Below, one piece after another: positions 7,666 to 17,333 of a stretch of 64,000 nt of DNA. Position numbers and translations under genes: made by a program. This DNA comes from JACMLD01 sp963705285 (GTDB taxonomy: Bacteria; Bacteroidota; Bacteroidia; Chitinophagales; Chitinophagaceae), in NCBI GenBank assembly GCA_963705285.1, contig OY970066.1:5518001-5582000 (forward strand), read 5' to 3'. Positions within the stretch are counted from its first letter, which is position 1; each line of letters opens with the position of its first letter. Below the pieces are notes generated by a model. That model was not told the DNA's origin, ran no database searches, and saw only the letters and a list, made by a program, of their open reading frames with translations.

Positions 7666-10359
7666 TTATTGTACTTTCAGGAATTTAGTGCTGCCTTCAG
7701 ATTTGCCTTTGCTGTCTTTTATTTCAACAATGTACAATCCGTTGGTTAAGCCCGAGATATTTTTTAGCGAAAACACATTTCTTCCTGCAACTGTCTGCCA
7801 GATATACCTTGCAGCCAGTACACCATTCGCATTGTAAACAAAGATTGTTCTCATGCCATTGTCTGCACCGTTAAACTCAATGGTTGCATTGGAAGTAGCA
7901 GGGTTTGGATAGATATTTATTTTCTTGCCTGCAATTACAGGGCTGATAATGTTCTTTTCAATTGCCAGTGCTGAATCTTTCAGGCGTTGCAGCGTGGCAA
8001 CATCCTGTTCTGCAGTAGTGGTAGTTGTTGCAGCACCATCAGCTACACGTGCACCGCCTGTGCAACTTCTCAGTAACAATATGCCGCCAGAAGGGTAAAT
8101 GGCAAATGCATAAGAAGATGCGCTGCCCAGCGTGCGTGTAAATGAGAACCAGTTCCAGCCACCGTTGAATTTCTGCGTTAATGCTGCATCTGTATACAAT
8201 ACTGCATCATTGGCAATGCCTGAGCCGTACACGGCAGTTCTGCCGGTAGAAGAAGCATCTTCGCAAGCAAAGTTTGGACCAGTAGACATTTTTATATATC
8301 CCAACAGGTTGCCTGAAGGAGGAGCAGGTTGCGTAACAGGCGGTGTGCTGCTGTTGCAATTGGTGAGCAAATTAACCGAACCATCAGGATACACGGCAAA
8401 CGCCTGTGTAACCACGCCACCCAATGTGGGCGTAAACGAATACCAGTTCCATCCACCATTGAACACCCTGGTTTTAGCGGCATCCAGGTACAATAAACCT
8501 CCATTGGTAATAGCATTGGCATAAACCGCTGTACGGCCAGAAGAAGACGCATCGCCACAAGCCTGTGAAGGGCCTACCGATAATTTTACATATCCAATGG
8601 GCGATCCTGTTGCAGGGGGCGGTGTGCTGGCTGCGGCATTTACGGTAACAGTTTTTCCTGCCCATGCCATTCCGCCGGCATTGTCTTTTACCTGTAACAG
8701 CAGGTTATAAGTACCCTGTACCAGGTTGCTGATGGTAACAGTTGATCCGAAATTGCTACTGATGGTATAAGAAGGGCCACTGGTTTTTGACCAGTAATAT
8801 TCAACAATGGTTCCATCAGGGTCACTTGAAGCCGCTCCACTCAGCGTAACACTGTTGGTGGGAAGCGTAATCGTTACATCTCCGCCAGGGTTAGACACCG
8901 GGGGCTGGTTTGCAGCAGGTGTTGATGGAGCTGCTGCCGCATTAACATACACCGTTACATTAGATTTGGCGGTTAAACCATGGTTATCTGTAACAGTGAG
9001 GGTGAATACATAGGTTCCTTGTGATAAACCTGTTACAGCTGTAGCAGCCGCGTTGGGCGAACTGATGTTGCCGGAAGTGGGGCCGCTTGCTTTTGACCAG
9101 GCATACGAGCTAATGGTAGCACCATTGGTTCCTGCGCCGGCGCCACTTAAATTAACCGTAGTATTGGGCAAAGTAACAGTTTGCTGACCGCCTGCATTGG
9201 CTGTAGGGGCGGTATATGCAGCACCGTTTACATTGATGGTAACAGAAGAGGTGGCAGTAAGTCCGTGATTATCAGTAACAGTAAGGGTGTAAACATAAGT
9301 ACCCTGTACAAGCCCTGTAATAAGTGTAATGTTAGCCAGCGGAATACTGATAGCACCTCCAGCAGGACCACTTGTTTTTGTCCATGAATAAGAACTAATG
9401 GTAGCACCATTGGTTCCTGCGCCAGAACCTGACAGGGTTGCTGTAGCAAGCGGCAAAGTGATTGTTTGCGCGCTGCCTGCACTGGCAGTAGGCGCTGTAT
9501 ACGTTGGGGTGGATGTACCGGTATTTCTTTTGTTGCTCAAAAACCATTCATACAGGTTAGGATTGGCAGTAAAAGAACCGCCACCGCTTACGGGTGTGGT
9601 AATATGGCCGGTATCATATGCATATATCCAGGCACCGGCATGACCGCCGCTCTGGTAGTAAGTAAATTTTGCTGCGGGGGTTACATTGCAATTATTGGCA
9701 AGTATCTGCGCGTGCTGCGTGGCACCCACACCCACCGTACCATCATCCATTGCATGAAAAGCCCAAACCGGCAGGTGGTTGTCACCAATGGTTTTGCAAA
9801 AGTTGGCGTCATTCTCTTCCTGCGTGCCGCAAACAGGCGCTGCAGCTGCAATACCGGCATCAAAGGTGTAATCCCAGTTTTCAGAGTCGGTGATCATGCG
9901 CCATGTGCCGCCGCCACCTAAGCTTAAACCGGTAATATAGATCCTGTCAGGATCTATCTGCAAATTGGCTTTTGCATACTTGATCATTTCGCGCACATAA
10001 AAAGTAGGCCAGTAGCCATACTGTGAGCTGAGCTGGGGCGACAATACAACAAAAGAAGATGTTTGTCCGGCCACTGTAAACTTCATACTGGCACCGCGCG
10101 CACAGTAATAAGGAATGGCGTTGTTGGCCACACTGTTGATTTGTGACGTACCATTACCTCTTTCGCCAATGCCATGAAGAAAGATGATTAACGGGTGTTT
10201 CTGACTGCCATAATCTTTTGGTTTAAACTCCAGGAAACCAATCAGCCCATCCGGAGAGGTGGAGTTGGGAATGGTTCTGGCACTTTGCTGGGAAAAAACA
10301 GAAAGACACAATGACAATAGGATTGCAGCGGATAAAAACGCTTTGACGGTAGTTCTCAT
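7666..10359 (-). CDS. Secreted multidomain esterase with PKD domains and T9SS signal
   Basis: An 897-residue secreted protein. Residues 1-23 are a Sec signal peptide. Residues 25-280 form an alpha/beta hydrolase of the predicted-peptidase/feruloyl-esterase type, with HPLIIFLHGIGERG as the oxyanion region, the Ser elbow GLSLGGGGTW near residue 142, and a His in SGGHAGAW. Three PKD-like domains follow at about 285-380, 381-475 and 480-575. Two copies of a roughly 80-residue module (about 587-667 and 690-768) share GWNWxSFTxTLG and one Cys near each end. Residues 811-897 are a type IX secretion sorting domain (INIYPNPATSNATIEF to the end). It is likely a cell-surface or released polysaccharide or ester hydrolase; the substrate is unknown. 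Confidence 0.85.
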   Translation of the reverse strand: MRTTVKAFLSAAILLSLCLSVFSQQSARTIPNSTSPDGLIGFLEFKPKDYGSQKHPLIIFLHGIGERGNGTSQINSVANNAIPYYCARGASMKFTVAGQTSSFVVLSPQLSSQYGYWPTFYVREMIKYAKANLQIDPDRIYITGLSLGGGGTWRMITDSENWDYTFDAGIAAAAPVCGTQEENDANFCKTIGDNHLPVWAFHAMDDGTVGVGATQHAQILANNCNVTPAAKFTYYQSGGHAGAWIYAYDTGHITTPVSGGGSFTANPNLYEWFLSNKRNTGTSTPTYTAPTASAGSAQTITLPLATATLSGSGAGTNGATISSYSWTKTSGPAGGAISIPLANITLITGLVQGTYVYTLTVTDNHGLTATSSVTINVNGAAYTAPTANAGGQQTVTLPNTTVNLSGAGAGTNGATISSYAWSKASGPTSGNISSPNAAATAVTGLSQGTYVFTLTVTDNHGLTAKSNVTVYVNAAAAPSTPAANQPPVSNPGGDVTITLPTNSVTLSGAASSDPDGTIVEYYWSKTSGPSYTISSNFGSTVTISNLVQGTYNLLLQVKDNAGGMAWAGKTVTVNAAASTPPPATGSPIGYVKLSVGPSQACGDASSSGRTAVYANAITNGGLLYLDAAKTRVFNGGWNWYSFTPTLGGVVTQAFAVYPDGSVNLLTNCNSSTPPVTQPAPPSGNLLGYIKMSTGPNFACEDASSTGRTAVYGSGIANDAVLYTDAALTQKFNGGWNWFSFTRTLGSASSYAFAIYPSGGILLLRSCTGGARVADGAATTTTTAEQDVATLQRLKDSALAIEKNIISPVIAGKKINIYPNPATSNATIEFNGADNGMRTIFVYNANGVLAARYIWQTVAGRNVFSLKNISGLTNGLYIVEIKDSKGKSEGSTKFLKVQ

Positions 10360-10844
10360 AATTATGAATAAGTGGTTTTTTCAGGATACACAAATAAGGC
10401 CCCTTGACCGTAAAAATCAGGGTTTACGACCGCGCATAATACGGGCGTTTACCGTAGATTGTTACTATCTCACGATACTGGCAAATAATCAATGTTTGGT
10501 GGGAGAGGGGTTGTATAAACTCTGATTGAGGAACCGTCAAATTTAGCAGCAACAGTTTTCCAAAAAGAATTTTATATTGGCTCGCAATATGCCAATAGTA
10601 TACCAAATTTTAATAATGTTAAGAATTTTGGTTTGACGAAAATCAATTTTCTTAATTAAATTTTAATTTTCAGGTATTCTCTACAGTTAGTAATGTTTTC
10701 GACTACGATGAACAAAGGAATCAACTATACCAATGATATCATTATATCTACACAACGCACTACATGGGATAAAATAAACAAAAACACATTTTTATTGCAA
10801 CCATTTTCATTGTGAGCGTTCGAGAGAAAATCGAGTAAAAATAC
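10360..10844. other. AT-rich intergenic region without a gene
   Basis: This 485-bp gap separates two minus-strand genes. It is AT-rich, especially 10590-10800. Short frames here are low-complexity and show no family features. It should hold the promoter of the secreted esterase, but I cannot place a box with confidence. Confidence 0.6.
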
Positions 10845-11885
10845 TTAGTCATACTTCAACAAAATATCTCCGCCCACCGGGTATCCAACACAGGTAAGCA
10901 CCCTTCCCTTTTCTATTTCATCATCCATCAGCACTTCATTATAACTCATCCATACTTTTCCACTAACACAAGTGGCCGCGCAACTACCGCACCGGCCGCT
11001 CTCGCAACTGTACGGCAACTGAATGCCGGCCTTTTTTGCCGCCATTAAAATGGTTTGTGGATACTGCGATTGCAACTGGTAGCTGGTGTGGTGCATTTGT
11101 ATGGTAATAGCATGCGGGTGCGTATCTGGCGGCAATGTTTTTAATGCCATTCTGAAGGGTGTAAAGTTTTCTTTTTTGATATGCTGCAACGGCACGCCAT
11201 GTTCAAGCAGTGTGATGCTCACCATACGCATGTAATCAAACGGACCGCAGGTATAAAATAAAGTAAGCGGCCAGGGCAGGGTGCTGTGCGCTTTCAGCAA
11301 ACGGGCCAGGAGCCATTTACTTAGCCGGGCTTTTTCAAGGTTAACTGCCGTGCTGAACAAAAACTCAGTTACCAACCGGCCCGGAAATGAAGCTGCGAGG
11401 GACAGTATTTCGGTATAAAAGATGGTGGTCTCCGCAGTACGGTTACTATATATAAGTACCACACGTATGTGGTGGTGAAAATGCAGTATTGTTTTTATCA
11501 GCGGTAGTATGGGTGTAATGCCGCTACCGGCTGCCATAAAAAAAATTTCGCGGTATGGGTGCAAGTCATCGGGCAAAACAAAAAATCCCGCAGCACCCGT
11601 GGTCATCAAACAATCGCCCTCTTTGGCAGCGTCAAACAGCTGTCTTGAGTATTCCCCGTTTTCCAGTCTTTTTACAGTTACAGACAATGCTTCATGCAAT
11701 GCAGGTGTTGAAGAAATAGAATAGCTTCTTCGCTCCTCGCCCGCTGGTTTAGAAAAAACGAAAGTGAGAAACTGGCCGGGCTTGTATAACAGGGTTTCAC
11801 CGGCAGCTGCACGTAAATAAAAAGTCTTGGTGTCTGCCGTGTTCAGTGCTATTTTTTCTATACAAACCTTTTTATATAATCCCAT
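10845..11885 (-). CDS. PaaE-like ferredoxin-NADP reductase with 2Fe-2S domain
   Basis: A 346-residue flavin reductase with three modules: an FAD-binding barrel (RRSYSISSTP, residues about 52-61), a nucleotide-binding domain (MAAGSGITPILPLIKTIL and YTCGPFDYMRM) and a C-terminal plant-type ferredoxin. The iron-sulfur ligands are seen as CESGRCGSCAATC followed by C in VLTCVGYP. This order matches PaaE and related oxygenase reductases, which pass electrons from NAD(P)H to a partner oxygenase or desaturase. No paa oxygenase genes are nearby, so phenylacetate degradation is not supported by context. The gene stands alone, and the partner is unknown. Confidence 0.85.
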   Translation of the reverse strand: MGLYKKVCIEKIALNTADTKTFYLRAAAGETLLYKPGQFLTFVFSKPAGEERRSYSISSTPALHEALSVTVKRLENGEYSRQLFDAAKEGDCLMTTGAAGFFVLPDDLHPYREIFFMAAGSGITPILPLIKTILHFHHHIRVVLIYSNRTAETTIFYTEILSLAASFPGRLVTEFLFSTAVNLEKARLSKWLLARLLKAHSTLPWPLTLFYTCGPFDYMRMVSITLLEHGVPLQHIKKENFTPFRMALKTLPPDTHPHAITIQMHHTSYQLQSQYPQTILMAAKKAGIQLPYSCESGRCGSCAATCVSGKVWMSYNEVLMDDEIEKGRVLTCVGYPVGGDILLKYD

Positions 11886-12066
11886 ACGGATCTGTTGATT
11901 GCACGATAAACTTACCGAAATTGATCAAATTGGTTACAAATACTTGTGTGGTGTAGCTGGTAATTATACGGCCATGAAGGGCATTGCATTTTTCCAAAAA
12001 CTTATTCTGCGGGCATCCGTTTACACAGATATTTCATTAACTTACAGATAACAAAAACGATTGTTC

Positions 12067-12501
12067 ATGAAAAAAGTTGCTGATATCCTCCAGCGCAAAG
12101 GCGCTAACCTAATCTCTATTTTACCAGATACCACCGTTATTGAAGCCTTGGAGCTGATGGCATCCAAAAATATTGGGTCTGTGCTGGTTATGAAAGGCGA
12201 TCAGTATTTTGGCCTCCTTACTGAAAGAGATTACGCACGCAAAGTAATATTAAAGGGCAAACATTCGTCAGATACGAGGGTAGAAGAAATTATGTCGAAG
12301 GGACTGCCCCGCATTACGCCGGATAATTCCATTGAAGTATGCATGCACCTGATGAGTGAGAATAACATCCGGTACCTGCCCGTATTTAATAATGATAATA
12401 TTTGCGGTATCATTTCCATCAACGACGTGGTAAAAGAAACCATCCTGTCGCAAGAAGAAACCATCTCTCAATTAAAAGACTATTTACACGCCAGCATGTA
12501 A
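12067..12501 (+). CDS. CBS-pair domain protein
   Basis: A protein of about 144 residues made of two CBS motifs (residues about 5-60 and 75-135), with typical phrases GSVLVMKGDQYFGLLTERDYARKVI and IRYLPVFNNDNICGIISINDVVKE. The ATG at 12067 (MKKVADILQRKG) is preferred over an in-frame TTG two codons earlier. Tandem CBS modules bind adenine nucleotides such as AMP or ATP and usually regulate another domain or protein. Here no effector domain is attached. It sits between the PaaE-like gene and the convergent PEP-mutase gene and has no obvious operon partner. Confidence 0.85.
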   Translation: MKKVADILQRKGANLISILPDTTVIEALELMASKNIGSVLVMKGDQYFGLLTERDYARKVILKGKHSSDTRVEEIMSKGLPRITPDNSIEVCMHLMSENNIRYLPVFNNDNICGIISINDVVKETILSQEETISQLKDYLHASM

Positions 12502-12558
12502 GGATAGCAATTAACTTGACTTATTTTTTGAGGTAGAAGTTGCTCCGCGGCTCGTTTG

Positions 12559-13389
12559 CTATTTAAATATGGTATTGAGCCTGGCATAAGCGATCGCGTC
12601 TTTTGCAAATTCAAAACCGCCGGTAGTCTTAATGGCGGTGGCTGCCTGCAAAAATGCGCCATACGCTGCGCGCGCCAGCGATGAACCAAGGCTCACCCGT
12701 TTCACACCCAAATCCTGCAATTCATTCAAGGTAAAACTGCCACTGCTTAAACCCATTACCACGTTCACCGGTTTAGGGGCCACTGCTTTTACTACTGCTT
12801 CAATATCATGCCGGGTATTAAGCCCGGGTGCAAACAATACATCGGCCCCCGCATCTGCATAGGCCTGCAACCTGCGGATGGTATCTGCCAAATCAATTTT
12901 GCCGTGTATTAGGTTCTCGGCCCTTGCGGTCAATATAAAAGGAAACGGAAGGCTGCGGGCCGCCGCCACCGAGGCTTTTACACGTGCAACCGATAGTTCA
13001 AACGGATAGATAGGGTCTGCCGGCCTACCGGTGGCATCTTCAATAGAACCACCCGCCAATCCGGCTTTAGCAGCCATAACAATAGTAGCTGCACAGGTTT
13101 CAGGTTCATCGCCAAATCCATTTTCAAGATCGGCGGCCACCGGCAAATGCGTTGCCGAAACAATGCTTTGCGAATTATAGAGTGTTTCTTCACGCGTCAC
13201 CTGCCCTTCGCCATCTGGCTTCCCTAGCGAATAGGCAAGGCCGGCACTGGTTGTGGCAAGCGCTTCAAAACCCAGGCTGGACAGTATTTTCGCAGCGCCT
13301 GCATCCCAGGGGTTGGGTATAACGAAAATGCCTGAACGCTGATGCAGTTCTTTAAAGGCATTTGCTTTTGCAAGTTGAAGGTTATCCAC
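12559..13389 (-). CDS. Isocitrate lyase/PEP mutase family protein
   Basis: A 276-residue TIM-barrel protein of the PEP mutase / isocitrate lyase superfamily. Features include FVIPNPWDAGAAKILSSLGFEALATTSAG at residues 22-50, LPVAADLENGFGD (metal-binding acidic residues), GGSIEDATG and LTARAENL. The subgroup includes carboxyphosphonoenolpyruvate mutase and 2-methylisocitrate-lyase-like enzymes; many uncharacterised Bacteroidota members share this form. The superfamily makes or breaks C-C or P-C bonds next to an oxyacid, using Mg2+. The NTF2-like gene lies 10 bp upstream on the same strand, suggesting a two-gene operon. The reaction cannot be specified. Confidence 0.85.
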   Translation of the reverse strand: MDNLQLAKANAFKELHQRSGIFVIPNPWDAGAAKILSSLGFEALATTSAGLAYSLGKPDGEGQVTREETLYNSQSIVSATHLPVAADLENGFGDEPETCAATIVMAAKAGLAGGSIEDATGRPADPIYPFELSVARVKASVAAARSLPFPFILTARAENLIHGKIDLADTIRRLQAYADAGADVLFAPGLNTRHDIEAVVKAVAPKPVNVVMGLSSGSFTLNELQDLGVKRVSLGSSLARAAYGAFLQAATAIKTTGGFEFAKDAIAYARLNTIFK

Positions 13390-13399
13390 TGTAAAAGTT

Positions 13400-13894
13400 T
13401 TATTGTTGGTTGTTTACCTGAACGCCCTGTAATTCCATAAATTTTGACAGGTTTTTTGCCGCATTCCTTTGCACTTTACCTTGTATAAAATTGCTCCAGC
13501 CCAACACCCAGCCTGGTAAGCCCAATGCCTGGCGGCTCCATTTCCATAGGTCAAATGTATCGGTGTGCTCGGTAATTTTTCCGTTTTGGATACGCAGGTT
13601 GGCTTTGACCTCATTCACAACAGGCCTGCCGGTTTTAGAAAAAGTATAGCTGGCCACCCAGTTGCACGTTGCATACTCTTCATCCAACAACTGGATGTTG
13701 GAAAACTGCAGTGAAAAGTTTTTTGCATTTTTGCAAAGCATCTCCCACATGGCTTTTACTTCGGCACTTTGCAGCAAACCAAATACGGGGTCGTTAAAAA
13801 CTGCACCCTCACTATAACAATCCTGCATGGTGGCATAATCCAGTTGCTGAAAGGCGGTGTAAAAACGGGTGATGAGTTTTTCATTGTCATTCAT
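13400..13894 (-). CDS. NTF2-like (SnoaL) family protein
   Basis: A 164-residue cone-shaped NTF2-fold protein. The start MNDNEKLITRFYTAFQQLDYATMQDCYSEGAVFNDPVFG is diagnostic: a helix, then the paired acidic/aromatic residues that line the pocket. TGRPVVNEVKANLRIQNGKITEHTDTFDLWKW matches the later strands of the SnoaL-like group. Family members range from polyketide cyclases to unknown small proteins. It is immediately upstream (10 bp) of the PEP-mutase gene, so the two are probably co-transcribed. Function unknown. Confidence 0.8.
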   Translation of the reverse strand: MNDNEKLITRFYTAFQQLDYATMQDCYSEGAVFNDPVFGLLQSAEVKAMWEMLCKNAKNFSLQFSNIQLLDEEYATCNWVASYTFSKTGRPVVNEVKANLRIQNGKITEHTDTFDLWKWSRQALGLPGWVLGWSNFIQGKVQRNAAKNLSKFMELQGVQVNNQQ

Positions 13895-14162
13895 AAAAGT
13901 GGTATGTATTGAAGTGGGCCGAAGCTATCAATCTCGCATTTAAAATTACAGAGAAAAGTTAGTAGCCATAATAGTATTTAGTACATGACCTTGCAGATAC
14001 ACAGCCCTGGTGCGTCTTACCTGGCTATCGTGTGTAACGCTTTCGGTATGATTATTCTCTCAAAGTCAGGCAATCGTTTGCATAGATTTACCAGTCATTG
14101 TTTCATTATCTTTATCGCGCATTCAACATTCTCATAAACGGTTACGCTATTAAATTGATTAC

Positions 14163-15821
14163 ATGAAAAAATCGTTGCTTTTATTATCCGGTCTTGCCAT
14201 TGCCACTTTTACCATGGCGCAGGCCATCAGCATCATTCCTCAACCGGCGGAACTGAAACAGCCAAGAATCATGGCCAGTTTTACCGTTACCCCCGCTACA
14301 CAAATTGTATTGCAGGGCAGCAGCCTTGAGAATGCTGCCAATTTTCTGAACGATTACCTGAAGCAATCTTACAAGTTTACACTCAAAGTGGTGAAAAAAG
14401 CCACATCCAAGAATGTCATTACCCTCAATTATGAAAAAATGGAATCGCCCATGGGCGGCGCTTATGCATTAACCATCAATAATAATGGAGCCTATATTGC
14501 AGGCGATAATGAAATGGGTGCATTCTATGGCATTCAAACACTGATACAATTGTTACCCATACCTGATGCACCCGGGCAACCTGTTAAACTGGCCATTCCT
14601 TATGTGTCAATTAAAGACTATCCGCGTTTTGCCTACCGTGGCGCCATGCTTGATGCAGGCCGCCATTTCTTTACGGTAGAGTTTGTAAAAAAGTTCATCG
14701 ACTACCTGGCCATGCACAAGATGAATTATTTTCATTGGCATTTAACCGAAGACCAGGGCTGGCGCATCGAAATAAAAAAATATCCTAAACTTACTGAAGT
14801 GGGTGGATACAGGAACGGAACCATTGTTGGCCATCACCCCGGCACCGCCAACGATAATGAAAAATATGGCGGGTTCTATACGCAGGACCAGGTAAAAGAC
14901 ATTGTAAAATATGCTGCGGCCAGGTACATTACCGTTATACCCGAAATAGAAATGCCCGGCCATAGCGGTGCCGCCATTGCGGCGTATCCCCAACTAAGCT
15001 GCTTCCCGGATTCTGCTACCATCATTCCAAACAATATGATATCCACCGGCGGCAAAGAACTGCAGGCCAAAGGAACGCCCAAAATAGTACAGGAGTCATG
15101 GGGCGTTTACAGGGATGTATATTGCCCCAGCGAGTACACGTTTAAATTTTTGCAGGATGTGATTGATGAAATTGTACCCTTGTTCCCTGCAAAATATATT
15201 CATATTGGCGGCGACGAATGCCCCAAAGACGCATGGAAAGAATCTTCTTTTTGCCAAAACCTGATCAAGGAAAAAGGATTGAAAGACGAACACGGATTGC
15301 AGAGTTACTTTATTGGCCGCATGGAAAAATATATTAACAGCAAGGGTAAATCAATCATTGGCTGGGACGAGATACTGGAAGGCGGACTTGCGCCCAATGC
15401 AACGGTTATGAGTTGGCGCGGTGAGGCAGGCGGTATAGAGGCTGCTAATCAAAACCACGATGTAATTATGACGCCTACCACGTACGTCTATTTTGATTAT
15501 TCTCAAACTAAAAAAGAAGACTCTCTGGTTATTGGCGGTTTCTTACCACTTGATAAGGTGTATGGCTACGAGCCCATACCCGCAGAACTGCCCGCAGAAA
15601 AAGCCAAATACATATTGGGCGGACAATGTAATTTATGGTCGGAGTATATAGCCAGTCCGGCCAAAGCAGAGTATATGTTGTTTCCACGCCTCACCGCATT
15701 AAGCGAAGTGTTATGGAGCCCCAAAGGAAAAAAAGATTTTGCAGACTTTCAGAAACGGCTTGATACGCAATACAAACGGTATGATTTGTGGAAATCCAGC
15801 TATTACAAGGAGAAAAATTAG
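14163..15821 (+). CDS. GH20 beta-N-acetylhexosaminidase
   Basis: A 552-residue secreted hexosaminidase. Residues 1-19 form a signal peptide (MKKSLLLLSGLAIATFTMAQ). The GH20 N-terminal domain covers about 20-150 and the TIM barrel about 155-500. YRGAMLDAGRHFF, HWHLTEDQGWRIEIKKYP and the catalytic Asp-Glu pair D351-E352 in HIGGDECPKDAW are visible, consistent with substrate-assisted cleavage of terminal GlcNAc or GalNAc. NLWSEYIA near the C terminus contributes the conserved tryptophan of the pocket. It stands alone, with no SusC/D genes. Likely role: periplasmic trimming of chitin oligomers or host-type glycans. Confidence 0.93.
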   Translation: MKKSLLLLSGLAIATFTMAQAISIIPQPAELKQPRIMASFTVTPATQIVLQGSSLENAANFLNDYLKQSYKFTLKVVKKATSKNVITLNYEKMESPMGGAYALTINNNGAYIAGDNEMGAFYGIQTLIQLLPIPDAPGQPVKLAIPYVSIKDYPRFAYRGAMLDAGRHFFTVEFVKKFIDYLAMHKMNYFHWHLTEDQGWRIEIKKYPKLTEVGGYRNGTIVGHHPGTANDNEKYGGFYTQDQVKDIVKYAAARYITVIPEIEMPGHSGAAIAAYPQLSCFPDSATIIPNNMISTGGKELQAKGTPKIVQESWGVYRDVYCPSEYTFKFLQDVIDEIVPLFPAKYIHIGGDECPKDAWKESSFCQNLIKEKGLKDEHGLQSYFIGRMEKYINSKGKSIIGWDEILEGGLAPNATVMSWRGEAGGIEAANQNHDVIMTPTTYVYFDYSQTKKEDSLVIGGFLPLDKVYGYEPIPAELPAEKAKYILGGQCNLWSEYIASPAKAEYMLFPRLTALSEVLWSPKGKKDFADFQKRLDTQYKRYDLWKSSYYKEKN

Positions 15822-15878
15822 TAGGCCACCAATGCGCGCCGCTGCAAATGATGCGTTTATAAGGCGGCATTGATAGGC

Positions 15879-16082
15879 GTCATTGCGAGCCGCCCGTAGA
15901 GTGCATGCATAATTAGTGACTTGCGCAGCAAAGCAATCTGCTTTACAAAAATCGGTCAGTAACACAAAAGTGCAAACGCATCAGGAAGAATAATTGTATC
16001 AATACAAACATCTATCAGCAGATTGCTTCACCGCCTTGGCACTTTGCAAATAAGGGAAGTCTGTCTGGCGGTTCGCAATGAC
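15879..16082. repeat. MITE-like repeat, copy 1, 204 bp
   Basis: Begins GTCATTGCGAGCCGCC and ends GGCGGTTCGCAATGAC, which are 16-bp terminal inverted repeats with one mismatch. An inner inverted pair is GCAATCTGCT / AGCAGATTGC. There is no coding potential. A second copy begins 214 bp downstream. Confidence 0.85.
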
Positions 16083-16092
16083 GTACCGCGGC

Positions 16093-16296
16093 GTCATTGC
16101 GAGCCGCCCGTAGAGTGCATGCATAATCAGCGACTTGCGCGGCGAAGCAATCTGCTTTACAAAAATCGGTGAGTAACACAAAAGTGCTAACGCATCAGGA
16201 AGAATAATTGCATCAATACAAACATCCATCAACAGATTGCTTCACCGCCATGGCACTTTGCAAATAAGGGAAGTCTGTCGGCGGCTCGCACGAAGC
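16093..16296. repeat. MITE-like repeat, copy 2
   Basis: Nearly identical to the preceding copy over about 195 bp, starting with the same GTCATTGCGAGCCGCC. The right terminus is degraded (GGCGGCTCGCACGAAGC in place of GGCGGTTCGCAATGAC). A 10-bp spacer (GTACCGCGGC) separates the two copies. Confidence 0.85.
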
Positions 16297-16322
16297 GATG
16301 GCATGGTGTGATCATTACAATC

Positions 16323-17333
16323 TTACATTTCCACCATGGCTTTAATTACACCATTGGCAGGGTTAAGCCAGCTGCTGAATTCGTCTTGCACCTGGCCAAA
16401 CTGCACGCGGTGGGTAATATAATTAGTGGGATTAACCAACCCTTTTTTTATGCTATCAATTACATGTTCAAAATCTGCCCGTGTTGCATTGCGGCTGCTC
16501 ATGAGTGTTGACTCGCGTTTATGAAATTCAGGATGGTTAAAACTGATATCGCCTTTTTGTAAACCTACCAGCACATACCTGCCACCATGGCCAAGGTATT
16601 GAAAAGAATTATTAATGGCTTTCAAACTTCCGGTGGCGTCAATTATTACGGTGGGCATATCGCCATGAGTAATGGCTGCCAGTTTTTCGATGGCATTTTC
16701 TGTGGATGGATTAACAGTATGGTCAACCTGCAATTTTTCTTTACAAAACTGCAGCCTGCTGTTGTTGATGTCCATGGCAATTACCTTACCGCCGGCAATG
16801 CGTGCAAACTCCATGGTGCCCAATCCAATTGGCCCGGCACCCACCACCAATACATATTCAGCCGGTAATACCCCTGCCCTTCTTACGCCATGTGCGCCAA
16901 TAGCCAGGGGTTCCACCAGGGCCAGCTCGTCATAGCTCAATCCGTTGCCATGCACCAGCGAATAAGATGGCACGGCCAGGTATTCTACCATGCCACCATC
17001 TATATGCACGCCGCAAACTTTTATGCTGGTACAGCAATTGGGTTTGCCCATGCGGCAGGCAATACATACGCCGCAATTAAAATAAGGAATGAATGTAACG
17101 GTTTCTTCTGTTGCAAAGGTACGGTCGCTGGTTTCCACTATGTCCGCCGCCAGTTCATGCCCTAAAATGCGTGGATAACTGAAAAAAGGTTGTGTGCCTT
17201 CAAATGCATGCAAATCTGTACCGCAAATGCCGATGCGTTTGATGCGCAGTAAAGTGTGATTTTCCGCTCTTACCGGTCCTTTAATATCATTGTATGCAAA
17301 GGCACCCGGTGTTGTACAAATTAACGCTCTCAT
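16323..17333 (-). CDS. Zinc-dependent dehydrogenase, L-galactonate/L-fuconate type
   Basis: A 336-residue medium-chain dehydrogenase. Catalytic zinc ligands are seen in GICGTD (C37) and LGHE. The four-cysteine structural zinc loop is CGVCIACRMGKPNC, and the nucleotide fold is VVGAGPIGLG. Motifs such as QPFFSYPRILGHE, CGVHIDGG and HPEFHKRESTLMSSRNAT resemble L-galactonate 5-dehydrogenase (LgoD/YjjN), which forms D-tagaturonate. It is the last gene of the sugar operon, 216 bp after the SDR gene. The likely job is oxidation of the aldonate released by the lactonase. An alternative is 2-keto-3-deoxy-L-fuconate dehydrogenase. The family is sure; the substrate is inferred from motif resemblance and context. 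Confidence 0.8.
   Translation of the reverse strand: MRALICTTPGAFAYNDIKGPVRAENHTLLRIKRIGICGTDLHAFEGTQPFFSYPRILGHELAADIVETSDRTFATEETVTFIPYFNCGVCIACRMGKPNCCTSIKVCGVHIDGGMVEYLAVPSYSLVHGNGLSYDELALVEPLAIGAHGVRRAGVLPAEYVLVVGAGPIGLGTMEFARIAGGKVIAMDINNSRLQFCKEKLQVDHTVNPSTENAIEKLAAITHGDMPTVIIDATGSLKAINNSFQYLGHGGRYVLVGLQKGDISFNHPEFHKRESTLMSSRNATRADFEHVIDSIKKGLVNPTNYITHRVQFGQVQDEFSSWLNPANGVIKAMVEM

Noticed and set aside
10259..10606. Short frames on both strands in the gap upstream of the secreted esterase
   Set aside because: AT-rich, unsupported start codons, no recognisable domain.
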